Assembly (NCBI GenBank): GCA_946544695.1
Contig: CAMNMO010000070.1
Coordinates: 1-10,841 of the forward strand
Reading direction: 5' to 3'
Length of the DNA stretch: 10,841 nt
Source of the DNA: an uncultured Ruminococcus sp.
Lineage (GTDB): Bacteria > Bacillota > Clostridia > Oscillospirales > Ruminococcaceae
Shown here: positions 1-5,593 of the stretch, piece by piece
Layout of the letters: every line of letters starts with the position of its first letter
Numbering within the stretch: position 1 is the first letter of the stretch
Program-made: the position numbers and the translations under genes
Notes under the pieces: generated by a model
Databases searched by the model: none
What the model saw: only the letters and a program-made list of their open reading frames with translations
Told to the model about the DNA's origin: nothing

Positions 1-113
1 AAAGAGTGAGAAAATGCTATTATTTATTACATCTATTGTTTTTTCTTTATCTTTACTTGGGCTTGAAAGTATGGCATAGTAATAATATTGCTTTGAACAG
101 GGAGAAATACACA

Positions 114-446
114 ATGAAATATAGATATAAGCTTGAAATGGAGCTTGATGATGAGAAGATAATTGCTGACGGAAAGTATGAGATAGACAGCATCTATCAT
201 ACTATCCGCTCATTGTTTAAGGAAGAGGGTATATCAGAAATTAGCAAAAATGCTCGTGAGCTTGTGTTTGCAAGCAATAAAACCGATGATAAAGAATTTG
301 CTAAATTTGCTCTTATTGAAACATCTCTGGTAAAAGAAAAATGGTTCATTCCTTATATAAAAAGAATGACATGGTACGATACCGTTTACGGAACAGTTTC
401 AAAGGAAGATGTTATTAAGGTTTTCAAGGAAGATGGCTTGATATGA
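114..446 (+). CDS. Hypothetical protein overlapping vapD; candidate antitoxin partner
   Basis: A 110-residue soluble protein rich in Lys, Glu and Asp, with no membrane segment or signal peptide. An upstream in-frame ATG at position 6 is possible, but the ATG at 114 is preferred because AGGGAG lies about 8 bases before it and the earlier N-terminus is a hydrophobic run with no ribosome site. The stop codon overlaps the start of the vapD-like gene (ATGA), so the two are probably translationally coupled. VapD toxins in Haemophilus are paired with a small antitoxin gene, so position and coupling make this the natural candidate, but I see no recognisable antitoxin motif and the role is inference. 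The first 113 bases of the window hold no gene I can support; a weak TTTACT/CATAGT promoter-like pair lies near 50-80. Confidence 0.65.
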   Translation: MKYRYKLEMELDDEKIIADGKYEIDSIYHTIRSLFKEEGISEISKNARELVFASNKTDDKEFAKFALIETSLVKEKWFIPYIKRMTWYDTVYGTVSKEDVIKVFKEDGLI

Positions 447-901
447 GCAAAGTAATATGTCGTAAGGCAATTAATTTTGACCGAGATACAAATGAGCTAA
501 AAAAGCATTATCCGGGTAAAAATTACAGAAATGCTTATACAGATATAAAAAAACTCATGGAAGAATCAGGCTTTGAACATCGTCAATGGTCCGGCTATGT
601 ATCGAAAGATAAGATATCTTTACAGAAAGTTGCTTCTATAACGGGAAGACTTTCTCTATCTTTTTCTTGACTAAAAAAGTGTGTTAACAAATTTGATGTA
701 ACAGACATAGGAGAACAACACGATCTGACACATATTATAACGGGAAAATGCAGAACTCATGTCGTAGATAAGTCAGCTGATAAGGCTGTAAAGCCGCAGA
801 CTCAGGAAAGAAAAAACTTTTTTTCAACGGACAAGCTCAAAAGTGAAGCCCATAAAGCTCACCAGAAGCTAAATAATAAAAGTGCTGCGAAATCCAAATA
901 G
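443..901 (+). pseudogene. vapD: VapD-family (Cas2-fold ribonuclease) toxin, interrupted by in-frame TGA
   Basis: The first 75 codons read as a VapD N-terminus: a FDRDTNEL strand-loop, then HYPGKNYRNAY, DIKKLMEESGF and the SGYVSKDKI segment, matching the family pattern FDxDTNxL...YxGxxxxNAYxDIRxxLExxGF. A TGA at 668-670 stops translation. The same frame continues with LKKCVNKFDVTDIGEQHDL, the normal VapD C-terminal part, to a TAG at 899-901. In Haemophilus VapD the residue at the TGA position is the Trp of TFPWFAACV, so TGG to TGA is the simplest explanation. After the family core there is a basic tail of about 50 residues rich in Lys. Other genes here end with TGA, so recoding is unlikely. 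The toxin is probably truncated and inactive, unless read-through occurs. Confidence 0.8.
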
Positions 902-926
902 CATGATTAGTGAGTGGGGGATCTAT

Positions 927-1292
927 ATGCTTTTTATAAAAATAATAACCTTTCCTATACGTCTGGTACTGCTGATATCAGCGTATATCCTAAGGGGAGC
1001 GCTTTCACTGATAGGGCTTATAATATGCTATATTTCCGAACTGGCAGGAATATTGTTAAAGATAGTTGGCGTACTGACAGACTTCCTTGCTATTTTCATG
1101 ACATATACTGCTATCAAGGAAATAAAAGCTGGAGAGCTTGCACTGAAAACAGGAATATTCCATATAGTCGGTTTCTGGATACTGACTATACTGTTTAATA
1201 CAGTATCCTTTGCAGGATACATGGTGGGACAGTTTTTGATCGACATCGGAGAAACGATAACAGACTTCTTTAAAGAACTATTATTTATATGA
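927..1292 (+). CDS. Small multi-pass membrane protein of integrative-element type
   Basis: 121 residues, very hydrophobic, with three to four predicted membrane segments (roughly residues 5-30, 33-58, 75-95 and a final amphipathic stretch ending FFKELLFI). The ATG at 927 is chosen because GTGGGGG lies just upstream; a GTG at 882 would run through the end of the vapD reading frame and has no ribosome site. The composition and the ending (a PxxxGxxxGxxxxxI-like loop followed by an amphipathic helix) recall the CD1845-like small membrane proteins of clostridial conjugative transposons, but I hold that family name only weakly. Its stop overlaps the region just before the next ribosome site (ATGA at 1289), which indicates one transcript with the following gene. 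The function is unknown. Confidence 0.6.
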   Translation: MLFIKIITFPIRLVLLISAYILRGALSLIGLIICYISELAGILLKIVGVLTDFLAIFMTYTAIKEIKAGELALKTGIFHIVGFWILTILFNTVSFAGYMVGQFLIDIGETITDFFKELLFI

Positions 1293-1309
1293 AAAACGGA
1301 GGTATAAAA

Positions 1310-1834
1310 ATGGAAAATGCTACACTTGAAAAGGCAGCAGCTATACTTGAAACATCGGTGGAAACATTAAAAAGTTTCCCGAATGACATAACCGAAGAAA
1401 TGCTCGGTGCTATGGAAATGGCAGATACCACATCTGATTCTGAATGCAAGCAGCTCTATGATATTCTTAAAAGTCTTTGGGTAAAGGGTATAAACTACAA
1501 TGATATGAAGCGCATATCTGATAACACAGGTATTGACCTTGCTATGCTGCTGTCACTTGACGAGCAGGCGCAGCTGATGATAGACTTTGAGTACACTGCA
1601 TCGGGTAATGATGCAAAGGTTGCATATAAGTGTTTTCACGATGCTTTACAGGTCAGCGAACTTCCTGATGTTGCAAAGCTGATAGGTGCAGAAGCAGACA
1701 AACTCAAAGCACTGCCCAGAGAAGTTCAGGAACAGCTTTGCGGAGCTTATGCAATGGAATATGATGAAAACGGAGATAATGCAGAGCTTATAAAGGAACT
1801 CGGTGATATGCTAAAAGCTGCGGAGGTATCATAA
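1310..1834 (+). CDS. Acidic helical protein with internal duplication, unknown function
   Basis: 174 residues, strongly acidic, no Trp-rich or membrane segments, predicted all-helical. The start at 1310 follows CGGAGG with ideal spacing; the earlier ATG at 1289 lies before that site and is rejected. Residues 6-56 and 118-171 look like two copies of one unit. Copy one has LKSFPNDITEEMLGAMEM then YDILKSL, and copy two has LKALPREVQEQLCGAYAM then LGDMLKA, sharing the LKxxPxxxxExxxGAxxM core. The middle part (57-117) is unrelated. The stop TAA overlaps the ATG of the next gene, so the pair is coupled. I do not recognise the family. The acidity and element context would fit a DNA-mimic or a chaperone-like partner, but this is speculation. 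Confidence 0.75.
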   Translation: MENATLEKAAAILETSVETLKSFPNDITEEMLGAMEMADTTSDSECKQLYDILKSLWVKGINYNDMKRISDNTGIDLAMLLSLDEQAQLMIDFEYTASGNDAKVAYKCFHDALQVSELPDVAKLIGAEADKLKALPREVQEQLCGAYAMEYDENGDNAELIKELGDMLKAAEVS

Positions 1835-2799
1835 TGAACGGAATGATAAGAAAAAGCACCGCAGGGCTGCTTGCAGCATCAATTGCTATCAGCGCAGCAG
1901 CTGTTGCGTATGCAGACGAAAATGAGGAGAACATCAGTAAAGAAGAGATCATCTATGAACTGCTTGACCAGTATTGGGTAGACTCTCCTGTGGGGACTAA
2001 AAATCCTGAATGCTCACTTGAATACCGTATACTTACCGTATGGCTCGATGAAAACTATGGAAAATCAAATAACGAAAGCGGTGTATGGCGGTGGTACAAG
2101 ATGTACGACATTCAAGAAGCGTACAGGGAGTACTATGAGAACTTCACCAAAGAGTGGCATTATAACGATGATGAAGATACAGGCGAATTCACTATCGACT
2201 ACTATGATCCCGAAACTAAGAAAACAGGAGATAAACTATACAGGTTCGAGCTTATAGACGGAATGTGGCACATGATAGATATGAACGGAAACACTGTTGA
2301 TATTTTTGAACCTCATGGTGGTAACGGCTTATATGACGAGAGTGAGGATAACACTGAAAGAATAGATGCTCTGATAAAAAGAATGGGCGGAAATAACAAT
2401 AATACCACAGCCAACACAAATGAGCCTGCGGAGGAAAATGAAAAGCCGCATAATAATCAGGATAGTTCTTCCCGAAGAAATAACAACGAACCAGCAGAAG
2501 CTGCCAATGAAGAACCCGGCAGCGGTGACAGCACAACCGGTAATGAAAACACGCCTGCCAGAACAAACAATAACGGAGCCAGTGTAACAGGTAAAGCAAC
2601 AACAGCAATAGCAGATGACAGTGATGATGAAAGCAGTACATCTGATGATACGTCAAAAACAGCTGATGATAAAAAGGAGAAAAGTAAAAGTTCTTCAGAT
2701 GCAAGGATCTGGATATTATCTGCTTTTGCTGCAATAGTCGATGTTCTGCTTGGAACAAGATGGACAAGGAAGAAAAAGGTGAAAGAAGATGATGATTGA
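1834..2799 (+). CDS. Secreted, C-terminally membrane-anchored surface protein
   Basis: 321 residues. Residues 1-27 are a signal peptide: basic MIRK, a hydrophobic Ala-rich core and an AYA cleavage site before DENEEN. Residues 28 to about 180 form an extracellular domain rich in Trp and Tyr (VWRWYKMYD, EWHYNDDED, DGMWHMIDMNGN). Residues 187-289 are a low-complexity Asn/Thr/Ser/Asp linker of the cell-wall-spanning type. Residues 290-307 (ARIWILSAFAAI onward) are a membrane segment followed by the basic stop-transfer tail RKKKVKEDDD. There is no LPxTG motif, so anchoring should be by the membrane helix and not by sortase. GGAGG lies 8 bases before the ATG, and the gene overlaps both neighbours. 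It could be an element-encoded surface or exclusion factor. The function is not recognised. Confidence 0.75.
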   Translation: MNGMIRKSTAGLLAASIAISAAAVAYADENEENISKEEIIYELLDQYWVDSPVGTKNPECSLEYRILTVWLDENYGKSNNESGVWRWYKMYDIQEAYREYYENFTKEWHYNDDEDTGEFTIDYYDPETKKTGDKLYRFELIDGMWHMIDMNGNTVDIFEPHGGNGLYDESEDNTERIDALIKRMGGNNNNTTANTNEPAEENEKPHNNQDSSSRRNNNEPAEAANEEPGSGDSTTGNENTPARTNNNGASVTGKATTAIADDSDDESSTSDDTSKTADDKKEKSKSSSDARIWILSAFAAIVDVLLGTRWTRKKKVKEDDD

Positions 2800-3196
2800 G
2801 AGTACCCTTCGTATATACAACAGTATAGGAAAGGTCGTTCCTGTCTGGTCGCTTGATACAGATACTTATACGGTATATCATAACGCTGAAAAAGGTGATG
2901 AGGATAAAACAAGCTATCACAGTGAGTGCATACGCTATCATATAAATTATGTGATGCAACACTCTCCTGACAGGCTTGAAGCACTTGTGGACAGCGGTGA
3001 AATAAAGAATTATCTTGATGAACTTGAAAGCAGGATAAACGCAGCCATTGATGAGCAAGTCGAGTTATGGAAAAAGACCGACAAGGAATATCTGCTTGCT
3101 GTTGCCGATGACAACAATGTCCACAAGACACAGCTGGCAAACATATTTGATATGAAAGCCAAAGAAGCTATATATGCAGCAATGGTGTATAGATAA
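2789..3196 (+). CDS. TnpV-like transposon-encoded protein
   Basis: 135 residues, soluble. The central and C-terminal parts (about 50-135) follow the TnpV layout known from clostridial mobile elements: an RYHINYVMQHSPDRLEALV helix, then SGEIKNYLDELE in place of the family's SGKLxxYLxxID, a helix with EQVELWKKTDKEY, and a closing segment HKTQLANIFDMKAKEAIYA resembling the family's WVxRMNNIRNRAxEIV. Identity to remembered TnpV sequences is low but the order of blocks agrees. The first 45 residues (VVPVWSLDTDTY) match less well. Two start codons are adjacent (2789 and 2792); both lie inside the end of the preceding gene, which ends at 2799. TnpV has no established catalytic function. It is the last gene of the plus-strand unit. 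Confidence 0.5.
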   Translation: MMIESTLRIYNSIGKVVPVWSLDTDTYTVYHNAEKGDEDKTSYHSECIRYHINYVMQHSPDRLEALVDSGEIKNYLDELESRINAAIDEQVELWKKTDKEYLLAVADDNNVHKTQLANIFDMKAKEAIYAAMVYR

Positions 3197-3299
3197 GCAC
3201 AGGGACGCTCTGTAAGCGTTTATTGCTTGTGCTGGAAAAGAGTCGTCCCCCACACAGTAAATGCCATAGGCGGCAATTCTCGCAGCCTGAGAGCAAAAT

Positions 3300-3334
3300 A
3301 ATCAGACCCCCGAATTACTTCGGAGGTCTGATTT
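3300..3334. terminator. Bidirectional hairpin terminator between converging units
   Basis: AATCAGACC pairs with GGTCTGATT and an inner CCGAA pairs with TTCGG around a TTAC loop. T-rich runs follow on both strands, so it can end both the plus-strand cargo unit and the minus-strand module A toxin transcript. The preceding 3197-3299 has no gene; it holds only small hairpins (ACGCT/AGCGT inside AGCACA/TGTGCT). Confidence 0.75.
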
Positions 3335-3457
3335 GATTTATAGGGGGTTAGATTATCGAGATTGGCTGTTTTTATCTTTGCTCTTTGAAGGCTGCTCTTT
3401 ATGCGGCTGTTTGGAAATTTCCTGAGCCTTCTTTTTTATGAAACCTCGTACATCTTT
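3335..3457. repeat. Direct repeat, copy 1: 3' end of toxin gene A
   Basis: A 123-bp segment matching 4350-4472 with one mismatch (T at 3410, C at 4425), which is synonymous. It covers the last ~34 codons of the toxin gene and the first bases after its stop. The rest of the two toxin genes is strongly diverged. Confidence 0.9.
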
Positions 3458-4053
3458 TTTTGTAGTGCCGATTTCTTCTTTCTTTTCGTCTTTAATATGT
3501 AGAATGATGTTAAAATGCTTCTCCATGAAAACGTCAAGTATCCCTTCAAGTCTTTTAAAATCTGAACATCTTTTAACCAAAGCTCTATTTTTTTCGGGTG
3601 CTTCCATAACTAATGTATAAACTTTATTAGACCTGTTCCTAATAACATCGCTGTGTTCTCTACACCATTTGATTTGTTTTTGCATAATATGTTTGTAATT
3701 TGCTTCCTGAGGTGTATCTGTTTTAAAAATTCTTAAATCAACTTTACTAATTAGTCTTTTGTCAATCGGTATCATATCATTTAAATTGAGAACACCAATT
3801 AACTTTGGTGCGCCTTTTTCATTTTTTTATTTTCATCAAATATTTTAATGATATCGATTGCACTTTTCCCTTTAAACTTATCTTTAGGTGAGGTTAGAGG
3901 AATACAATATGGCTTATTATCAAGAATTGTAACAATACCTAGAAAAGGGCGATTTTCTTTCTGGGATTGAGGTGATACATTATACAAGTGATTATTTGCT
4001 CTCGATAAATCTCTTATGTATTTCATGTCAACATAATATAAATCCAAGTGCAT
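3353..4053 (-). pseudogene. ToxN/AbiQ-family type III toxin (module A), frameshifted
   Basis: The start is the ATG at 4053, 9 bases after AGAGGTG. The first frame gives LYYVDMKYIRDL, RPFLGIVTILDNKPYCIPLTS and AIDIIKI, then runs off at a stop at 3799. The remaining ToxN blocks, VLNLNDMIPIDK and the helical C-terminus with KRCSDFKRLEG, are in another frame from about 3820. Adding one base to the T7 run at 3822-3828 restores an uninterrupted 233-codon frame in which ENKKNEKGA aligns with EKRKNSQGA of module B. A one-base loss in a homopolymer is therefore the likely cause. Intact ToxN is a sequence-specific endoribonuclease held inactive by its repeat RNA. Here the catalytic PLTSPK segment is separated from the GGLNxxNMIP core, so the toxin should be inactive. 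Sequencing error or -1 slippage at the A-rich stretch is the alternative. Confidence 0.8.
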
Positions 4054-4082
4054 AAGTACTATCACCTCTTTGTCTAATAAAA

Positions 4083-4105
4083 AAGCCGTGTAACAAACAC
4101 GGCTT
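4083..4105 (-). terminator. Terminator between antitoxin array A and toxin A
   Basis: AAGCCGTG (4083-4090) pairs with CACGGCTT (4098-4105) around a 7-base loop, followed on the minus strand by six Ts. It lies between the repeats and the toxin ribosome site, the standard attenuating position in type III systems. Confidence 0.85.
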
Positions 4106-4260
4106 AACCTTATTTGCGTGGTAGGGCTCCCACCTGTTAAAGATCCTATTTATTTTATATGGTAAGGCTCCCATCTGTTAAAGCTCCTATTTATTTTATA
4201 TGGTAAGGCTCCCATCTGTTAAAGATCCCATTTTTGCATGGCAAGGATACCATTTGATAA
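4106..4260 (-). repeat. Tandem repeat array A, 41-nt period, about four units
   Basis: Two central units (4142-4182 and 4183-4223) are 41 nt and differ at one base. The outer units (4224-4260 and 4106-4141) are degenerate. Read on the minus strand, each unit keeps a short stem, ATGG pairing with CCAT. In the last unit both sides change together to GTGG and CCAC, which supports RNA structure. Confidence 0.85.
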
Positions 4261-4282
4261 GTCTGTGCTTATCTCCACTATC

Positions 4283-4311
4283 ATTATACCCTATTTCTTT
4301 TGTTTTGTCAA
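4283..4311 (-). promoter_or_regulatory. Promoter of module A
   Basis: On the minus strand TTGACA (4311-4306), a 17-base spacer and TATAAT (4288-4283): a perfect vegetative sigma-factor consensus. It starts within 10 bases of the module B terminator. The GATAAG/CTTATC inverted repeat at 4256-4273 lies just downstream. Confidence 0.9.
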
Positions 4312-4320
4312 GATAAAAAT

Positions 4321-4353
4321 AATCAGACCCATGATTTTTTATGAGATCTGATT
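4321..4353 (-). terminator. Terminator of toxin B
   Basis: AATCAGA (4321-4327) pairs with TCTGATT (4347-4353), with a short inner CAT/ATG pair. On the minus strand it is followed by TATTTTTATC. It shares its outer sequence with the toxin A terminator. Confidence 0.7.
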
Positions 4354-4472
4354 TATAGGGGGTTAGATTATCGAGATTGGCTGTTTTTATCTTTGCTCTT
4401 TGAAGGCTGCTCTTTATGCGGCTGCTTGGAAATTTCCTGAGCCTTCTTTTTTATGAAACCTCGTACATCTTT
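4350..4472. repeat. Direct repeat, copy 2: 3' end of toxin gene B
   Basis: Partner of 3335-3457 (122 of 123 bases identical). The match stops abruptly at both ends: inside the coding region just before the KDVRGFIKKK tail, and downstream of the stop codon. Confidence 0.9.
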
Positions 4473-5063
4473 GGGCTGAGATAGGGCTTCTTTATCTTCA
4501 ACCCTCTCAGCTTTTTTTGATATGTACCTATGGAGAACTGTTTCAAGCTTTTGAAAGTCGCAACATCTCTTAGTAAGTGATATGTTTTTTCTTGGATGAT
4601 TAGTTCGCAAATCGTACAATCTGTTTGCTTTTCTGGTTATTAGTTCTTCGTTACGCTGACACCAATCCAGCTCTTTTGTAAGTCTCTTTTTATCACTTTG
4701 TTGTTTACTATTGTCGGTACTGTTGATTTTTATGTCAATCGGCTTCAGTACAGATTTATCAACTGGTATCATATTGTTAAGATTTAATCCACCAATTGTT
4801 GTATAAGCACCCTGTGAATTTTTTCTTTTTTCATCTGGTATCTTTATAAAATCAATAGAATTTTTCTTATTTTTAAATTTTTCTTTATCTCCTGATGTTA
4901 ATGGTATGCAATATTTTTTATTATCTACAATAGTAATTATACCAATAAACGGACGGTTTTCCTTGCCAGTTTGAGGAGAAACAGAAGCAACATGACTGTC
5001 AACACTATGTAAATCACGAATATATTTCATGTCAACGTAATATAACTTTAGTTTTTCTTTCAT
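4368..5063 (-). CDS. toxN: ToxN/AbiQ-family type III endoribonuclease toxin (module B)
   Basis: 231 residues from the ATG at 5063, which follows GGAGG by 8 bases; an ATG at 5078 overlaps that site and is rejected. The family blocks appear in order: KLYYVDMKYIRDL (6-18), RPFIGIITIVDNKKYCIPLTS (37-57) with the Thr-Ser and nearby Lys60 matching the ToxN active-site segment, GGLNLNNMIPV (91-101), the helix RLTKELDWCQRNEELITRK (127-145), and CCDFQKLE (167-174). Known ToxN and AbiQ proteins are about 170-190 residues. This one carries an extra basic tail of about 45 residues, identical to that of module A. The toxin cleaves RNA, causes growth arrest or abortive phage infection, and is neutralised by its cognate repeat RNA, here array B upstream. 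Read-through of the hairpin at 5088-5117 should set the toxin dose. This is the only complete toxin in the cluster. Confidence 0.9.
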   Translation of the reverse strand: MKEKLKLYYVDMKYIRDLHSVDSHVASVSPQTGKENRPFIGIITIVDNKKYCIPLTSGDKEKFKNKKNSIDFIKIPDEKRKNSQGAYTTIGGLNLNNMIPVDKSVLKPIDIKINSTDNSKQQSDKKRLTKELDWCQRNEELITRKANRLYDLRTNHPRKNISLTKRCCDFQKLETVLHRYISKKAERVEDKEALSQPKDVRGFIKKKAQEISKQPHKEQPSKSKDKNSQSR

Positions 5064-5087
5064 GTCCAGAACCTCCATAACATAAAA

Positions 5088-5117
5088 CTTTAGCTGTACC
5101 TTTCGGCACAGCTAAAG
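5088..5117 (-). terminator. Terminator between antitoxin array B and toxin B
   Basis: CTTTAGCTGT (5088-5097) and ACAGCTAAAG (5108-5117) form a perfect 10-bp stem with a 10-base loop. On the minus strand only about four Ts follow, so partial read-through into the toxin gene is plausible. Confidence 0.85.
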
Positions 5118-5120
5118 CAA

Positions 5121-5220
5121 ATTCCCACTTCTACGGTAGGGTTCTCCTCTTTGGTCGGTCCCACTTCTACGGTAGGGTTCTCCTCTTTAGTCGGTCCCAC
5201 TTCTGCGGTAGGGTTCTCCT
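5121..5220 (-). repeat. Tandem repeat array B, 36-nt period, 2.8 units
   Basis: Units 5185-5220 and 5149-5184 differ at two bases. A third, 28-base unit (5121-5148) runs into the terminator. On the minus strand each unit begins AGGAGAACCCTACCG and contains CCC and GGG segments able to pair around an inner loop, as expected for an H-type pseudoknot. Confidence 0.9.
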
Positions 5221-5306
5221 CTTTTTACAGAAACCTTTCGGCTTCCATACGATAAGTCTGTGCTTATCTCCACTATCATTATACCCTATTTCTCTTGTTT
5301 TGTCAA
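5221..5306. repeat. Direct repeat of promoter and leader, module B copy
   Basis: 86 bp matching 5406-5491 with one mismatch (5239 against 5424). It covers the promoter and the whole leader up to the first repeat. Module A (4256-4311) shares the promoter half with one change in the spacer. Confidence 0.9.
5278..5306 (-). promoter_or_regulatory. Promoter of module B
   Basis: On the minus strand TTGACA (5306-5301), 17-base spacer, TATAAT (5283-5278). The -35 box begins within about 10 bases of the end of the module C terminator. Confidence 0.9.
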
Positions 5307-5312
5307 GCAAAA

Positions 5313-5341
5313 TAAAAAAGGCTGCGGTATTTCGCAGCCTT
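5313..5341 (-). terminator. Terminator of orphan antitoxin RNA C
   Basis: AAGGCTGCG (5318-5326) pairs with CGCAGCCTT (5333-5341), a perfect 9-bp GC-rich stem with a 6-base loop, followed by TTTTTATT on the minus strand. This is the strongest terminator of the three. Confidence 0.9.
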
Positions 5342-5456
5342 AATAGTTTCCACTCACAGTAGGATACACTGCTTTAACAACTTCCACTCACAGTAGGATA
5401 CACTGCTTTTTACAGAAACCTTTTGGCTTCCATACGATAAGTCTGTGCTTATCTCC
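5318..5456 (-). ncRNA. Orphan ToxI-type antitoxin RNA, module C, no toxin gene
   Basis: It has the same promoter and leader as module B, then two 34-nt repeats and a strong terminator. Directly downstream comes the module B promoter, so there is no room for a toxin gene. It may be a decoy or an anti-addiction RNA for a toxin encoded elsewhere, or the relic of a module that lost its toxin. Confidence 0.75.
5340..5407 (-). repeat. Tandem repeat array C, two 34-nt units
   Basis: Units 5374-5407 and 5340-5373 share their first 26 bases (minus strand AGCAGTGTATCCTACTGTGA onward) and differ only in the A/T-rich end. The sequence is unlike arrays A and B, which points to a different toxin partner. 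Confidence 0.85.
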
Positions 5457-5491
5457 ACTATCATTATACCCTATTTCTCTTGTTTTGTCAA
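5406..5491. repeat. Direct repeat of promoter and leader, module C copy
   Basis: Partner of 5221-5306 (85 of 86 bases identical). The similarity ends exactly where the repeat array begins and at the -35 box. Confidence 0.9.
5463..5491 (-). promoter_or_regulatory. Promoter of orphan module C
   Basis: On the minus strand TTGACA (5491-5486), 17-base spacer, TATAAT (5468-5463). It is the first promoter of the cluster. Between it and the gene remnant ending at 5594 I see no coding sequence. Confidence 0.9.
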
Positions 5492-5593
5492 TAGGCATTT
5501 TTTTTCGGCTTACAGCCTAGTAGGTATCCGGCGCCTATGCAACCTCAAGTTAAGCTCCATTCCATGACTTCCTACTCAGGACTAGGAACTTCA

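Larger units (their letters stand above)
4083..4276 (-). ncRNA. ToxI-type antitoxin RNA, module A
   Basis: Predicted transcript from the promoter at 4283-4311 to the terminator at 4083. It opens with a GATAAG/CTTATC hairpin and then carries about four repeat units. In type III systems each unit is cut out by the toxin and folds into a pseudoknot that inhibits it. The start site is placed about 7 bases after the -10 box and is approximate. Confidence 0.75.
5088..5271 (-). ncRNA. ToxI-type antitoxin RNA, module B
   Basis: Predicted transcript from the promoter at 5278-5306. The leader holds a GATAAG/CTTATC hairpin, then GAAGCC-GAAA-GGTTTC (a stem with a GNRA-type loop), then 2.8 repeats of 36 nt and the terminator. 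A 36-nt unit is the same length as in the Pectobacterium ToxIN prototype. Confidence 0.8.

Noticed and set aside
443..901. TGA read as Trp (alternative genetic code or recoding).
   Set aside because: Several other genes in the window end in TGA, and no SECIS-like or recoding element was evident; a nonsense change is simpler.
2252..3140. Two long minus-strand reading frames opposite the surface protein gene.
   Set aside because: They are rich in Cys, His, Leu and Ser from reading a repetitive Asn/Thr/Asp linker backwards, and lack ribosome sites.
3191..3202. A 12-base match (AGATAAGCACAG) to the antitoxin leader at the end of the TnpV-like gene.
   Set aside because: Too short and lacking the rest of the leader or a promoter; possibly chance.
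4106..5407. Short regularly repeated units of 34-41 nt resembling CRISPR arrays.
   Set aside because: Units are directly adjacent with no variable spacers, differ between arrays, and each array is tied to a promoter, a terminator and, in two cases, a ToxN gene. No cas genes are present.
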